Counted from the first letter of the stretch, positions 21,709 to 34,467 are shown. The stretch: 64,000 nucleotides of DNA from Metallyticus violacea (GCA_030762175.1 CM060838.1:19892501-19956500), one strand, 5' to 3'. Translations and numbers: made by a program. The notes: a model not told the origin generated them from the letters alone.

Positions 21709-24700
21709 GAATATCACCAAATGAACAGAGTAGCATCTAAAAGAATGCTGCCGTTTTTTTAAGAACCCGTGACTTACAGTTATCTACCTTACTTGCATGA
21801 GACGTCGGGTAGTTGATAGTGTGCCATTGTGACTAAACACAAATGTAAAAAAGGAAGAAAATAAAAACGCATCGAACGGCGGTGCAGTTGCGTGTCTTTG
21901 TTTTCCTTCAAGAGCACCCCCCTCCCCCGCAACTTAACCTGCTCCCGGCCATGTGTAACACTATACACTTTCTCTCATGTTAAATGCCCGTGGTGAATCA
22001 AAGCTGTTCTCCTCTGAGGTAATATGTCACGTCTAATGGGAGACTCAAGCGCTTGTGTGTGTCGCGCACAGCTTTTCATTTCATTAATGGCGGTATTTTC
22101 GTGATGTAATGATCATTTCTTCCAAAAGGTTTCCTAGCCAGCAGCCCTATCATTTCAGGGCTGACCAATAGTTGGTTTTATTTTATTTTACAAATCGTCA
22201 ACTAAGTACTTCAGAAGTAAATATTTTGGTTTTATTAACGTTTCTGTGCATATCTCAGGGTAAGAGTTGACAGTTTGAGTAATACATGACAGGACTATTA
22301 TTACCTCAATACTTTTTCATACTTTTAATATGATGTGCAACTAATGACAGCAGAAATGCAAGCAACGAATAACACTTTCTGACGAAACAAGCCTATTAGG
22401 TTTGTTAGTATATTTTAAGAGTTCGTTTTCAACCCAACTGTCCCAGGCGTGCATTCTCCAGGCTGTAAGTTTTTACTCAAGTCTTGCTGTACTTTAAATG
22501 AAATACTGAATCATTTGGCGATGCTCCTAATGAGACCGAATGATGGTTGCTATTTGGCTGAATCAAAACTGATTCCCAAATGTCCGAATTGATTCGCTGT
22601 TAAAGAAAGGGGTACGTTTGAATTTATTCCAATATGTGGAGCCGGTACATATTGCTTCCCAATATTCAGATTTAGGGCTGTCCAAATACTGTAGATAAGG
22701 TTAAAAAGTGCGGCTTTCTAGCGTTATCATACTTAAACTGCATGCAAACTTGCAACTGTCAGATGAAATAAAGTTGAAAATTACACTATCTAGGGGGTAG
22801 AAAGTTGTAGCAAATTTCTCTACATAATCATGGTGTCACTTCTCAAGTGTTTCCATTTCTTGTTTTAAAAATTCTTGTTTGTCATGCATTTTTATCAACT
22901 TTTCTTATCATAGATCATTAGAGTTGTTATTAAGTAGAATACGTTCATACTGGAGTAAAACTGGAGGCTTCGCAGCAGTGAAAGGTACGCTCAAAGACAC
23001 AAGTAGACTCCGCCCGCATTGCCGGTAGATATTGACTGCTATTCAGAAAGTTTATTAACTATGACCCAGAAGAACTCATGCGGGATAGTTCATATGGTCG
23101 TCTGGACTGACAGTGAGTGGGCAGGGGGAAATCATCTCGAACCAACGCTCAAAGGCAATGCGGAAAGCAATTCGAATGCCACTTAAACCGCAAGGATGCA
23201 ACTCGGAAACTTAACCGACCAATGCCCAGGCACATTCCTTGTCTTAAGATCCAGCAAAAATATCGAGCTTCCAAAATATGTCCTCACCGCTGTCACGGGG
23301 TTTTGCATCTCGGCTAAGGCAGACTCCTCTCCCCATCATGGCCGTCTGCCTGTCCTTTAACTTCCGAGCAGTCAGCAGCGAACATTCGTTTGCGAAGATG
23401 ACATAGATAACATATTTTTGTGTGAAAATTTATAAACACAAATCAACTCGCCACATTCGTGAAGAATTTATTAGGAAGTTCCCTAGACAATTGCCTTCTC
23501 TCAGAACTATAACTAACAATCTTGGGAATTAACTTACTGTCTCATTACAAAACAAGAAACACAGGCGAATATGTACAGTTTTAACAGAAGACAAATTAGA
23601 CGAAATTGGCGCAAATATGGAACATTCACCAACAAAATCAGTACCCAAATTAGCACAATAAATTGGGGTTTCGGTGTTTTCTGCACATACAGCAACAAAA
23701 AAAATTTAAACCTAAATTTTACAAGTGTACATGTGTTCATTTTCTACAAGGTGATCCCGTAGCATGTGTGCGTTATTGTAAGTGGTTTCTTTCATCAGTG
23801 ACTGAAGGGTTAATCGACCCATAAGCTTGTTTTCTTTTCAGACGAAGCGTGGTACCACCAAAATGGTTGTATGAATACTCCCAACACTCGATATTGATGC
23901 TCTTGAAAGTCCAAATTGTATACAGAAAACCCTCTTTAGAAAATTTAGATTTTGCTATGGGATCATAATATCTGCGGACTCTGGTAGAGTTCCCTTACAT
24001 TACAACATTACAAGTTTAACTACTGAATTATATATGTATTACAGTGGTGTCAAAACTTTACATAGTACCACTCAATAATTATTTGGAATCCTGAATTTTT
24101 TTTTCATGTAGCTTTTGAAGGATGTTTCTCAGAATTTTTAATATATTTTATATATACTGAGAGGGAATGTATTTTTAAGCAAAAAATACCTAACTAGAAT
24201 GGATTTGTTACTTTTTCTATTTCCTAAGATATTTTTACATTGTAAATTGAGTTTTATTCTGGGTACTTTAACCAATGATTAATGCATGCATAATTATGTA
24301 ATTTTATTACTATATATAAGTAGCTTTAAGTTAAACAACATTAGTAGCCTGAAAAATATGTTAAGTGAAACTGTATTAAGTTAAAGGAAAGTTAACTTGT
24401 CTCAACCCGTCTGTCTAGAAGACTATATAACTTCAATTAACTATAATCACCCGCAAAGAGCTCGCTCGACTACTGTACAACCATACAAGTCGAAAAGATG
24501 AGGTACAAACTGGGGCAAATCTGATTTGATAGTTCGTATGGTGTTAAACATCATCAATTCATCATCTTTAAATTAATTTTAACTTTTATTGTTCTGGACA
24601 AGCAAATTTGCTTTACCATGATTAAATTCCTTTAAAAATTAGTTTGGTTATTAACATAATTCGCTAAGTTCAAGCTATTTATAAATTACAATAGCATTGG

Positions 24701-26127
24701 TGTGTCAGTTACAAAACATAGAAGCTAATGTCAAATAAAAATGAACAAAAATAATAAATCTATTCAAATCAGGTATTTTCCTATTAAATTGTGTATTTAT
24801 GATATAATAAATTAATAGGTGTAAACGTGTGGTAAAATGCTGAGGACCCTATCCAAATAATAGGAGGATGGTCTTAAACTTTTGATTGGCAATGTATATT
24901 TTATTATTCACACGCGATATCGGTTTTTTTAATAACTGTAACTTTTACTTTAATTTAAAATTCCTTCATACTGCTTCAGCCAGTGTTATTTCAGCCCTTA
25001 TTTCCATAAGTTTAAAAGCCGTAATCAGTCGTACATATTAAGGATTATAAGCACTATTATTTCCTTTCTGTTATAAATTATAGCTACGCTGTCAGACAAC
25101 AAAAGTGCCTGACTTATGGGATATTTTGACTATTTTGAAACTGTAATAAACTGTGAATGTGGCAGTTATGCTGGGTGTGCTTGTAATGAACTTTTATAAC
25201 AAAGGAAATTATATAGTTAATGTCTAAAGGCAAGTAAAGGCCTATATTAATAAGAGTCAAATTTGTCAAAGCAACTTTAACCTACTCCAAACGCTTGAAC
25301 TAATTTAATTAAGCACAGAACAGACATGGATGTATATTTTTACCGTCTAGAGCCTGTTACCAGAAAGATAAGTTATGAAATTTACATAGGCAGGAGGCAT
25401 TATTGCTAGTGGGAAGAGAAAATTAATTGCTTTAATTTTAATAGGGACTCTTAACTACGAGCCAATAGTGGGTGTGAAGTTAAATTATTATTTGGTTAGC
25501 TGACTGGCCACTTTCTAATGTCTGCTAGCAGGGCTACTTGTTCATGTAGACATGTGTTAATCAGCTACATATGTGGAGGTGGCACATTCTATTCCTACAT
25601 GAGTGACAGACTTTTCGCTCTATATGAAGTTTTTTAGTAAGATATAGTCACATAAAAAACTTTCTCGTTCTTATTCTTAAAATCATAGCAGCCGGTAAAT
25701 GGTAACAGTGAACATATAGAGCTTAGAATAAAATGTTTTGTAAACCTTTTTGTTAAAGGAACCCATGGCAGCGCCAAGCTTTGATATGATTATTTAAGTT
25801 GAAACTTCAGGGAGAGGTATGCTAGATAGATACTTTAAAAATAGGTGCATTTAATGAACAATCCTCAATGCTACACATTTCGATAAAGAAAAGAAAGAAT
25901 ACTTTTTATAGCTTTAATACCATGCGTTCTATTTATAACATTGCAGTAGCGCACTAGCGGATTAAGGCTACGTTTATCAGCTGTGTTATACTGTGTCAGT
26001 TGCTGCCTTCTGTTCGAGCTCTAAAGACTAGAGTTTGTTCATTGTGCATCTCAAAAGCTAAAGTTTATTAAATACATCTGTGTTGTGATTGAATTAATAA
26101 GATTAATTTTATTATTTCACTGAAATC
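21709..26127. other. long stretch without recognised gene
   Basis: About 4.4 kb, mostly AT-rich. A GC-richer patch at about 22960-23400 includes a 66-residue Arg/Lys/Cys-rich plus-strand frame (23117-23317) that matched no family I know. The 25990-26080 region precedes the 26.1-kb transposase piece and may be its leader. No RNA gene or element ends were identified. Confidence 0.35.
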
Positions 26128-26386
26128 CTACCGAAAAATTCCCGCTTGGACAAAGATTGTTTATGTACAATATGTGGATGCGTGTGTAAAAACCGATGTA
26201 GATATATGTGTAGACGATTTCAGGTGAAATTTCCTGGTATTCCAGGTGCAGGTAGAGGAACTGTTGCCTATCTGGTTAATAAGTTTAGGGCTAAATCTAA
26301 GAAGAAAAAGAAATGTTCTAACGGTAGAAAGCTTGTAAATGGAAATTTTATCCAAAGATGCCAGGAATGTCTGAATGCAGATTGAC
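26128..26386 (+). pseudogene. frameshifted transposase N-terminus (DUF4817-like HTH)
   Basis: Two frames combine into one diverged helix-turn-helix region. EKFPLGQRLFMYNMWM is read first (about 26135-26182). After a frame change come CRRFQVKFPGIPGAGRG and TVAYLVNKFRAKSK. This is the same architecture as the pieces at 11.6 kb and 13.6 kb (a QRVFMY-like start, then RLF or RRF, then LVNKF). The lysine-rich segment and RCQECLNAD end follow with no DDE core. The frameshift and lack of a core mean it is a fossil. Confidence 0.65.
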
Positions 26387-26833
26387 ACTACTTTCAACAC
26401 CACTTATAACAAGGTTAGTAGACATTACAGTGTATGTTACATCACCCATGAGTAAGTAACGCGGCAGTTTTACAGCGGAAAACCCCCCAGTGTAATAGTG
26501 CGCAGAGCATGCATACGTGCGGTTCGCGGGCCGGCAATATAAGAAACGCTCTGTACTTTACAAAAATGTTTAAGTTGATTCTGTTTTATTTGCTGAGTCT
26601 TTTAACATCTGGTTTACTAAGATTTAGAGCAGAGACAAAAGTAGTTTTATATTTTGATTTTCAACTTTTCTTGTTTATTTGTTAGTCACAGCTGGAGAGT
26701 TAAAAGTTAAAAGCTGGTTCTGGTGATGTTTACTAATTAAATAGTGTTATCTGTAATACTTTTCTAGACGGTGATTGGTGGTAGCAACTTTTGTTCCTGA
26801 TTTTTTCTTTTTGTCAATTAGTGGCAGGTTAAT
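26387..26833. other. unassigned stretch
   Basis: No gene recognised. A moderately GC-rich patch at 26460-26545 lies just after the transposase remnant and may be part of it. Confidence 0.3.
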
Positions 26834-27223
26834 GTGTGCATGTTGTTCAGTATGTGTTTCGTTTTGTCGATCAGTTTTGTTTTTGCTACCAACTCGCAAG
26901 GAACTTTTACAAAATGGCTAGTTAATTCAGGAATCCTTGTGGACTGGTGTTACTTTTTGAGGGAGGTTATTATGTGTGTGGCGATTGCAGTGCTGAGTGA
27001 AGGAGACGGCCACGTAGCTAAGGTAGAAGAAACGAAGATTGATCGTTGCATTATCAGGAACAATGAGATACTTTGTGAAAATTTTGCCTTTGTAATACCT
27101 AAAACAAGTTTCAGGGGGTTTAACTTTGTTGAAAAAATATTTTCCGGGATTTATGTGGGTAGTTCTCCTATACATTTAAGTCCCACCCCCCTAAAAAAAA
27201 GATTACTAAAATATTTCATCTGA
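26834..27223 (+). pseudogene. possible ISXO2/Merlin-like transposase remnant
   Basis: A 129-codon open frame that opens with GTG; the first ATG is two codons later. After a hydrophobic start it contains SGILVDWCYFLREV, then GDGHVAKVEETKIDR. This pattern resembles the segment of ISXO2-like (Merlin) transposases in which VVDW-NF-REV precedes a GGPG-VEIDES catalytic block. Here the GG and the catalytic Asp are not preserved (VEETKID), so an active enzyme is unlikely. The rest of the translation does not match. An unrelated chance resemblance is possible. Confidence 0.4.
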
Positions 27224-27536
27224 AAAGCTGAAAAATTCAGTATTTCAAAATATTATGGAATTAAAGAACGACATTGAATAACAGCCCAATGGTTAAATTT
27301 TCATTATGCTATCACTTCTATTTTGCGTGGGAATTTCAAACGCATACTTCACTATGAAGCTCCTGGTCGGCATGTTAAACTTGTTCAGACTTTGCCTCAT
27401 AATATCACAATGAGCTTTTACACCCATAGACCCATAATCATACACGTTAAATAAGTAATTTCTCCTGTCCCAATGTTTTTCGGCCTAATTTATTCACATT
27501 TCGTATATAGCGTTTATAACTGGGGTATTCTGTTGT
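27224..27536. other. unassigned stretch
   Basis: Nothing recognised in this AT-rich interval. Confidence 0.35.
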
Positions 27537-27762
27537 GTTGGTCCCGGTGATCTAGTGGTAGTCATGGATTTATTCCGGCATAAAAATCCTAAATATGGCT
27601 TCCTTCGTAAAGAAAGTAAAGTCGTGGGTTCTATATCGTAGATATACGGCACGAAAAAGAATCTCAAGTCTAAAAGAAGAGGCCTCTGAGCAAAATTTAT
27701 CGGCCGTTTTACGACCTGAATGAATGGAACTCTGGTCACTTGAGATGGTAGAGAGTTCAAGA
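27537..27762 (+). repeat. SINE-A copy lacking the B box
   Basis: The head GTTGGTCCCGGTGATCTAGT joins directly to the body (GGATTTATTCCGGCATAAAA), so the anticodon and B-box part of the tRNA-like head is deleted. The body continues through TATGGCTTCCTTCG, CGGCACGAAAAAGAA and AGAGGCCTCTGAGC to GAGATGGTAGAGAG. Confidence 0.88.
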
Positions 27763-28970
27763 GTTTATTAACATTCATATATATATAGAATAACACTATA
27801 AGAAAAATGAAATTAGGAGACATATTTCAAATAAAGTTTACAAGAACATTCTTTAAAGCTCACTCCTTGTATTAAATTTTGAAAAAAAAAAATAATAAGC
27901 ACGTATTTTTAATATATTGCACACATGAAATCGTATTCAAAATACTCAAGTCGAGTATTCAAGTAGCGCATTGCTATTGTTTCAAAAGAGGGCGGAGTGC
28001 AAACCTTTCGCCATTAACTTTCGGCGGTGTTCATGTTCTAAGGGAATTACTTCACATGGGCTTACGTAGGCCACCAATAAACAAAAAGAAGTTGCTTGGA
28101 TTTCTATAGTAGAGGCACAACTTTTTATGCCAATAATGTTTTCGAAAGTACATCGCTGTAGTTAACTGCATCCGCGAAGTAAATGTACATTAACGGTAAA
28201 TTATTTTCTGACCAACAACGGGGAATAGGACATTAATATTCAAGAAGGTATAAATACAACGTGCTGCTCGGTGAGTTCATTTATATGTAAATGAATTATC
28301 ACGAATAAAATGAGGATGCCATATGATATTAAAATGAAAGATGTTTTTACAGCTAAACGGGACTATCTTCAGCCAAAGGTCGGTAGCTGGTCGACCCTGT
28401 GTACCGAATTTCTGGTGATACACATGGGAAAAAACTATGAATAAATTCTGAGAGATGAGATCACTGGAAACATCATATAACCTTCGTTCTTTGTAAGTGG
28501 GGACTAGATTTTCTTGTAATTTATGTTTATTTTCTGTAGTCAAAGTATACACTAAATGATATTTGTTTGCTATTAATAACATTTGCTATATTTTAGCATA
28601 ATTTGAAGATGCATAGAATATCATTTAATCCTACAATTTTATGAATTACGTTCATAGAGCTCATTTTAGGAATAAGATTGGAACTAATACTTATGACTGG
28701 AGCTAACAGCATTACGCAATTATCTGATTCGCTAGAAGGTTGAAATGTGAGTCACTCTAGACTCAAGAAGAAGAAGAAAAAATATTAAACATCTGCTGTA
28801 ATCTAACCTTTTGTGGGTCACTCCGACTAAGCAAGAATTGTGAAGAGAAAAAGATAAACCTTTCTTGCAATTCCAATCCAAACTTTTCTGTCAGTTGTAG
28901 ATTGTGGGCTGAATATTGTAGGTGTAAATCTGTAGCAATGAATGAAATGAATTAATAATGACGCTTATGA
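27763..28970. other. unassigned stretch
   Basis: No gene recognised. Frames at 27879-28109 (plus) and 28277-28582 (minus) have no identifiable motif. Confidence 0.35.
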
Positions 28971-29134
28971 ACTCGGAGTCCTTGGCGCCATAAAACTATT
29001 TCGTATTCACCTTCTCAGGGTAAGGAAAACCTCCGATAAAAACCTTTCCCAGACAGCTTGACCTGACCGGAAATCCGACCCAGGACCTCGGGTTAGTAGT
29101 CGCGAATGTAACCACTAGACCACATGGGCGGTCT
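28971..29134 (-). repeat. SINE-C copy (tRNA-like head)
   Basis: Read on the minus strand, it starts CGCCCATGTGGTCTAGTGGT (A box) with a degenerate B box (GGGTCGGATTTCC). It continues through GGTTTTCCTTACCCTGAGAA and GGCGCCAAGGACTCCGAG. A second copy at 46600-46765 shares this order. The family resembles SINE-A only in the A box. Confidence 0.8.
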
Positions 29135-29578
29135 TACCTGCAATTTGTACATTTTAAATGTATAATTTATCCATATATATTTCGAAATAAAATATTGATT
29201 TTCCCAGAAAAATTCTAACAGATAAAGAAAAATATTTTTAGTCCTTTTGTTCCTCTCATTAAGCTTTTTTTACTAACTTCATTTACGTTACTGATTTACA
29301 TTTCTTTCTGAATATTTAGAACATTCACTCTAACGCTTTACTTAGCATTTAACACATTTGGATCTGGAAATGCGATTAAGTACATTATCACATAAAACTA
29401 TTAGGTAGCCCAAGCATTATACTATTGCAGGGTTTGGACAGTATAATTATTTTCGCATTTAGATTTAACACTTTCTTTGCTTAAGTAATACTTACATATT
29501 ATAATTAAATAAATTATACTTACGAAGCTGTAGACATTTGAGGTTGTAATATATCCTACTTGTTGGTTTCGTTTATTT

Positions 29579-29828
29579 GTGGTCATCAGCGTCCCATTCA
29601 ATTCAGAGCATGAAACGACCGACAAATTTTGCTCAGAAGTCTCTTCTTTCAGGGTTGAGGTTCTTTATCGTGCCGTAAATCTACGACACGGGACCCACTA
29701 CTTTACTTCCCTTCCGAAGGAAGCCATACTTACGATTTTTACGCCCGAAAAAGTATCCTTGCCGGAATTGAACCGCTATCTTTGGTTTAGGAGACAAGTA
29801 TGGTTACCATTACATCACCAGGACCGAC
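29579..29828 (-). repeat. SINE-A copy, 3' truncated
   Basis: The minus-strand head GTCGGTCCTGGTGATGTAAT is followed by the family body (GGCTTCCTTCGGAAGGGAAG, CGGCACGATAAAGAACC). It ends at the GACGCTGATGACC block and lacks the usual GAGATGTTAAAGAG 3' end. The 94-codon plus-strand frame here is not a gene. Confidence 0.9.
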
Positions 29829-30127
29829 GTAATTATATCCTACGTTCATGCATTATAATGTAAGATATAAATATTATAATTCATATTTATGAATTCGTAA
29901 ATGTACAGACAAAAGCATAGCTTGTTAGGTAGGTAATCACTTCCTCAGTTTTACATTCAGAATATCTTTTCATGTAGACTGGTTTCGTAAATAAAAATAA
30001 GATGTACTTGTATGAGAAAATTAAAATTTTAACACTGTTTTGTTAGAGGTAATATATTAAAATATTTTGGCTATCAAATATTTGATTTCCTATTAATCGC
30101 CCCTCTTGAGAAATGGTTCCATCAGCC
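29829..30127. other. unassigned stretch
   Basis: Short AT-rich interval between SINE copies. Nothing recognised. Confidence 0.35.
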
Positions 30128-30136
30128 CAGGTAAAC

Positions 30137-30415
30137 CGCCAGGGGTGGCCGAGGTCGTTCAGATACGGACTCGTGAGCGGGAGGTCTTGGGTTCGAATCC
30201 CACTAGGACCGTCCTCCCTGACTGGGGATTTTTCCAGGTTTTCTTCGGTCCTCATAAATGGCAAATGCCGGGGAGGTACCCTAAACATAGGCCTAGAACA
30301 TTTCCTTCCTAAAAAATGATTTCCCAACATATTTCATCTAATGTATCATCAGTTTCCACCGCTTGTAGTGCCTCTGTAATAAAAACGGAGTTAAACAATA
30401 TAAAAAAAAAAACCT
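30137..30415 (+). repeat. SINE-B copy with target-site duplication
   Basis: Full-length copy with a good head (GGGGTGGCCGAGGTCGTTCA, then GACTCGTGAGCGGGAGGTC) and the canonical B box GGTTCGAATCC. The body includes CTCATAAATGGCAAATGCC and GGGGAGGTACCCTAAAC. The 3' part reads AGTGCCTCTGTAATAAAAAC with a poly-A tail. A 9-bp direct repeat, CAGGTAAAC, occurs at 30128-30136 and 30416-30424, its last base overlapping the element start. Confidence 0.95.
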
Positions 30416-30424
30416 CAGGTAAAC

Positions 30425-31095
30425 AGCCATTAGACGTAAAATACTTGTAACCATCGCGACACAGGCACAAAAGCGTCCTCGTGTAATCAGTGTCCCCGAT
30501 CACATCTGTCCATACCGGTATACAAATAGCCAGGTAACCCATTAAATCTCGTTTCATGTAATATCATGGAGGAGGGATTGAAATGTTAATTCAAAGATGT
30601 GAGAAGTGTATTGCAATAAAGGGAAAGTGAAAAGTGAAATATAGTTTTTGTCTTTGTCTTTATCATGCCTAGAAAATGCCTAGGCCGGAAACTTATGGAC
30701 CTACCCTCGTAACTAAGTCTTACACGATACGAACTGGCCCTCACTACAGCAGGCGCTTGTATGAGCACCGAATTTGACAAGCATATGATATACGGTGACT
30801 TTCCATTCTTTTAATATGTTGAAATTCGTTTTCTACTTTAATATTTTTTTCAAATATTTTAATAGTTTGAAGTTCGTGTCCAATTGCTGTTTTTGTTATC
30901 TAATCTTTGAAATAATATCCAGTTAGTGGGCGTCAACATCTCATATATTCAGACTCTGCATTTTGATTTTCCATTCTGCTTAGATTCTAATTGTGAAGAC
31001 AATATGTCAAAATTGGTTCTGCTAATATTTTATAAAATTTAATTTGAGTTTAGCTAGTCGTTTTATTTCTAAATTATATACTTATAGTGTCACAT
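30425..31095. other. unassigned stretch
   Basis: No gene recognised. Frames at 30309-30557 and 30586-30780 (minus) have no motifs. Confidence 0.35.
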
Positions 31096-31099
31096 ATCT

Positions 31100-31848
31100 A
31101 CCAGGACTATTTTTTTTAACTTCCGATGGAGCATATCACAAAAAAATATGAAATACAAATTGGTTTAATTACCAGGAATCAAGTACAGTCACAGTTATTT
31201 TTCCACATAGTCACCGTGAAGCATTTGTCATATTGAGAGATGAGCTTTACAATACCCTCTTCATAGAAGGTTGCCGCCAGCCTATGGAGATAGGTCTTTT
31301 TTGGGAACCCAGCGTGCACACAGTTTTCGATAGCGTAGGTGTTCTGTAACAATCGTGTACAAAGCTGACCTTGAAATGTGTCCGGAAATTCCACAGACAA
31401 CTCACAGATGTTAGGCCTCCGTCTCTCCCGAGCCACACGATCAACTCACTGAACAAGATCTTCGCTAACGACAGACCTGCGTTCATGCCCACCTTCGTCA
31501 TGAACATCAGTTCGACCTTCTTTAAATGTCCTACATCATTCACGCGCAACACTCACTCATACAGTTAGCACCATAAACACGGATCATTTGGGACAAATTT
31601 CTGCTGCACTATTCTCTTCAGCCTATAGAAAACGAATGACACTTCGCAACTCGCACTTGGCGAGAGAATCAATCGTGCCGGCCATGTTGAAGTGCCTGTA
31701 ACTCAGTCCAACTGATGTGTTGAGCTTGGCGTTGGCGGACATTATGGTGGGGTAGTAGCGCAGTAGCACAATTCGTAAATCCGGCTCCTTGTGCTTGTCT
31801 GGTCATGTAGCAGAGCGATCGATGGTTGAAAAAATTGGCTGTCGTGTT
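31100..31848 (-). mobile_element. internally deleted mariner element with both ends
   Basis: About 750 bp bounded by imperfect inverted repeats. The left end reads ACTATTTTTTTTAACTTCCG. The right end, read inwards on the minus strand, reads CCAATTTTTTCAACCATCGA. Inside is a minus-strand transposase frame that keeps the N-terminal DNA-binding part and the last C-terminal segment but lacks most of the catalytic domain (see the CDS entry). Keeping both ends while losing the enzyme core is the usual structure of a nonautonomous derivative moved in trans. The exact outer boundaries and TA duplications are not certain. Confidence 0.72.
31180..31685 (-). pseudogene. mariner transposase, core deleted
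   Basis: On the minus strand the frame starts at ATG 31685 with MAGTIDSLAKCELRSVIRFL, the first helix-turn-helix of this mariner type. After stops and a frame change, FKEGRTDVHDEGGHERRSVV and REDLVQ-like residues follow. The next segment is ERRRPNICELSVEFPDTFQG, the second helix-turn-helix. LCTRLLQNT is then joined to AIENCVHAGFPKK and FYEEGIVKLISQYDKCF. That last part is the final C-terminal segment that normally lies about 200 residues further on. Neither the GDET block, the HDNA block nor the YSPDLAPSD block is present. It cannot be an enzyme. Confidence 0.8.
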
Positions 31849-32594
31849 TAAATGTTTTTTCATTTCTGGTTTGTATAGGCTTTCTGTATGTATGAAATTT
31901 TGCAGATCAAAAAATAAAGCTTAAACTTCACCTATTATTTGAACACGAATAATAATATTTGCTCTTAAAGTCACTATTTTAGTTTTGTATCAGATATAAG
32001 ATATTTTTATTTGAAATTACATATTTTTTATCAGTTTATGTCCTGCTTTTATAGCTGTTCATTGAAGTAGTACAGTATGTAAAACAAATTATGTGCTACA
32101 GAATAAATAAATTGTTAGAAGAACAGATAATATAGTCTATATTTTCCCCTTTATCTCTTAAAATAAAAATTGTTCAAAGCATATTCAGCATACATCAAAA
32201 AAATGGCGAGGTGTGGAGGGATAGGGAGGCAAGCAGCACGAAAGTTCTAGAATGAACTCAAAAAACCAATATCATGTTTGTACTCCGCGCATGTATACAT
32301 CGATATCAAATAAATATAATGAATCGGAATTTCCACACCTTTTGTTAGCTTTGTGTTCCTTTAGGAGATGAAATCAGGACCGACAGGAATGTAATGTAAA
32401 GATAAAATGCCTATATGTTTCTAAAGCGTTATTACATAAATTTTATGATAGTCTGAATGCTTTAGTTTGTTTTAAATTTTCATTCAGATAAGTTAAACTT
32501 TTAGGATTGTATAGGGATCATACATACACACATACATTCTGTTATATGCATATAATAAATTTGACTTATATCCTTTAAGTGTTCAATCGTAGAC
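31849..32594. other. unassigned stretch
   Basis: AT-rich, no gene recognised. Confidence 0.35.
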
Positions 32595-32820
32595 TCAATA
32601 TCCGGGTTCAATCTCAGCCGGAGTAGATAAAATCCTAAGTACAACTTCTTTCGGAAGGCGTAAAGTCATGGGTCCTATATCGTAAGTTTATGGCATGTAA
32701 AAGAACCGCAATCCTGAAAGAAGAGGCCTCTAAAACAATTTATAGACCGTTTCACGCCCTGAATTGAATGGAACGCTGAGATGTTAAAGAGCGTCAGTGT
32801 ATACACCAAATAAATAAATA
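32595..32820 (+). repeat. SINE-A copy, old and diverged
   Basis: The head is degraded, with a B-box remnant CCGGGTTCAATCTCAGCCGG. The body blocks AAAATCCTAAGTACAACTTC, GAAAGAAGAGGCCTCTAAAA and GAGATGTTAAAGAGCGTC are recognisable but carry many substitutions and small deletions. Confidence 0.82.
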
Positions 32821-33993
32821 ACTGAGGAGTCCAAAGAGTAAAAATTTGTTGCAGAATATTTAGCAGAGGGATCAAAGCTTTAATACCTTTAAATCTTCGT
32901 AACTCTGGGCAATTTTTATCTTATGGCGGCGAAAGGAAAAGCAGATCTGAAATAAATTAGCCATGATATACACAAATTATGGATATGAAACGTAAACAGT
33001 CAACAAGAAAAGCAGAAGCATTTGAAAAATAGCGTATAGCAAAAACTTGAACAAAGATTAATTATTTGCATGAAGTAATTTTTAGCAAGAAAAATTACCC
33101 TTATAGCTAAATTTCTTATCTTCCTTAGTCCAGTTCTATTTTTGATTACCAGCATTGTACTACTTAACAATCTACCGCTCAAAGAACAAATCCCGGCGTT
33201 ACCAATCCGCTGGCAGATGGCTGAATGGGATGTGCGTTGCTATCTGTAAAATAGAACACTATCACCATTCCTTATTGTTCGGTTCTCACACTTTGCTCAA
33301 GATATGAAGAAGTCGATAAGCTATTTATTTCTTCATTAAAATCATACGCCGGCTCCTATATTTACAGAACAATAGATAAGTGACAGAGAAGAATGCATGT
33401 ATATATTAAAGCTTCATTCATTCTATGGCATGAGAAAAAAATAAATTGAAAAAAACCCGTTAGATAATTCAAAATTGACAGGATTCGAAATTACATCCTC
33501 CACATTTTCAATTTTGATTTCCATCGTTGTTTTAGCCAGGGTAGAAGAGAGCAACGCGAGTTATGTTTTTTACCGGGTAGGGTATTTAACAGTTGCCTAA
33601 CGATCTCATGCTGTTACAGTTACAGTAAACAAGAAGGGGAGGTCAAAAATTTGACGCATTAAACGACAATGGAGATTACGAAAATGTTTATTTTCAGTGC
33701 AGTAAAAATTATTGTTATTATAATTATTATTATAGCCGTTTGCCGTATGTTTCTATACAAATAATACTTAACGCAATTACAGCAATACTGGTTTATGTAA
33801 CTGTTAATGCCTGCATCATGCAAGGATATAATTGAATTATGATAATGGAATTGTAAATGTCTCTATTTAATAAATTTATCAAAATTTCACAAAACAGAAT
33901 ATTAGTATGGTCCATTTCGAACTAAAGCATTCTTTGAAAGTCTATACTGTAATCAGCTTGGCTATGATATCATATACCTTCATTTTGTAAACA
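32821..33993. other. unassigned stretch
   Basis: AT-rich, no gene recognised. Confidence 0.35.
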
Positions 33994-33994
33994 T

Positions 33995-34052
<58 letters not shown>

Positions 34053-34053
34053 G

Positions 34054-34089
<36 letters not shown>

Positions 34090-34224
34090 TTGCTACTACT
34101 ACTACTACTACTACTACTGCTACTACTACTACTACTACTACTACTGCTATTACTACTACTACTACTACTACTACTACTATTACTACTACTACTATTACTA
34201 CTACTACAACTACTACTACTAATA

Positions 34225-34260
<36 letters not shown>

Positions 34261-34261
34261 G

Positions 34262-34300
<39 letters not shown>

Positions 34301-34408
34301 TTACTACTACTACAACTACTACTACTAATAACTACTACTACTACTATTACTCCTACTACTACTACTACTACTACTACTGTTCTACCACTGCTACTATTCT
34401 ACTAGTAT

Positions 34409-34467
<59 letters not shown>

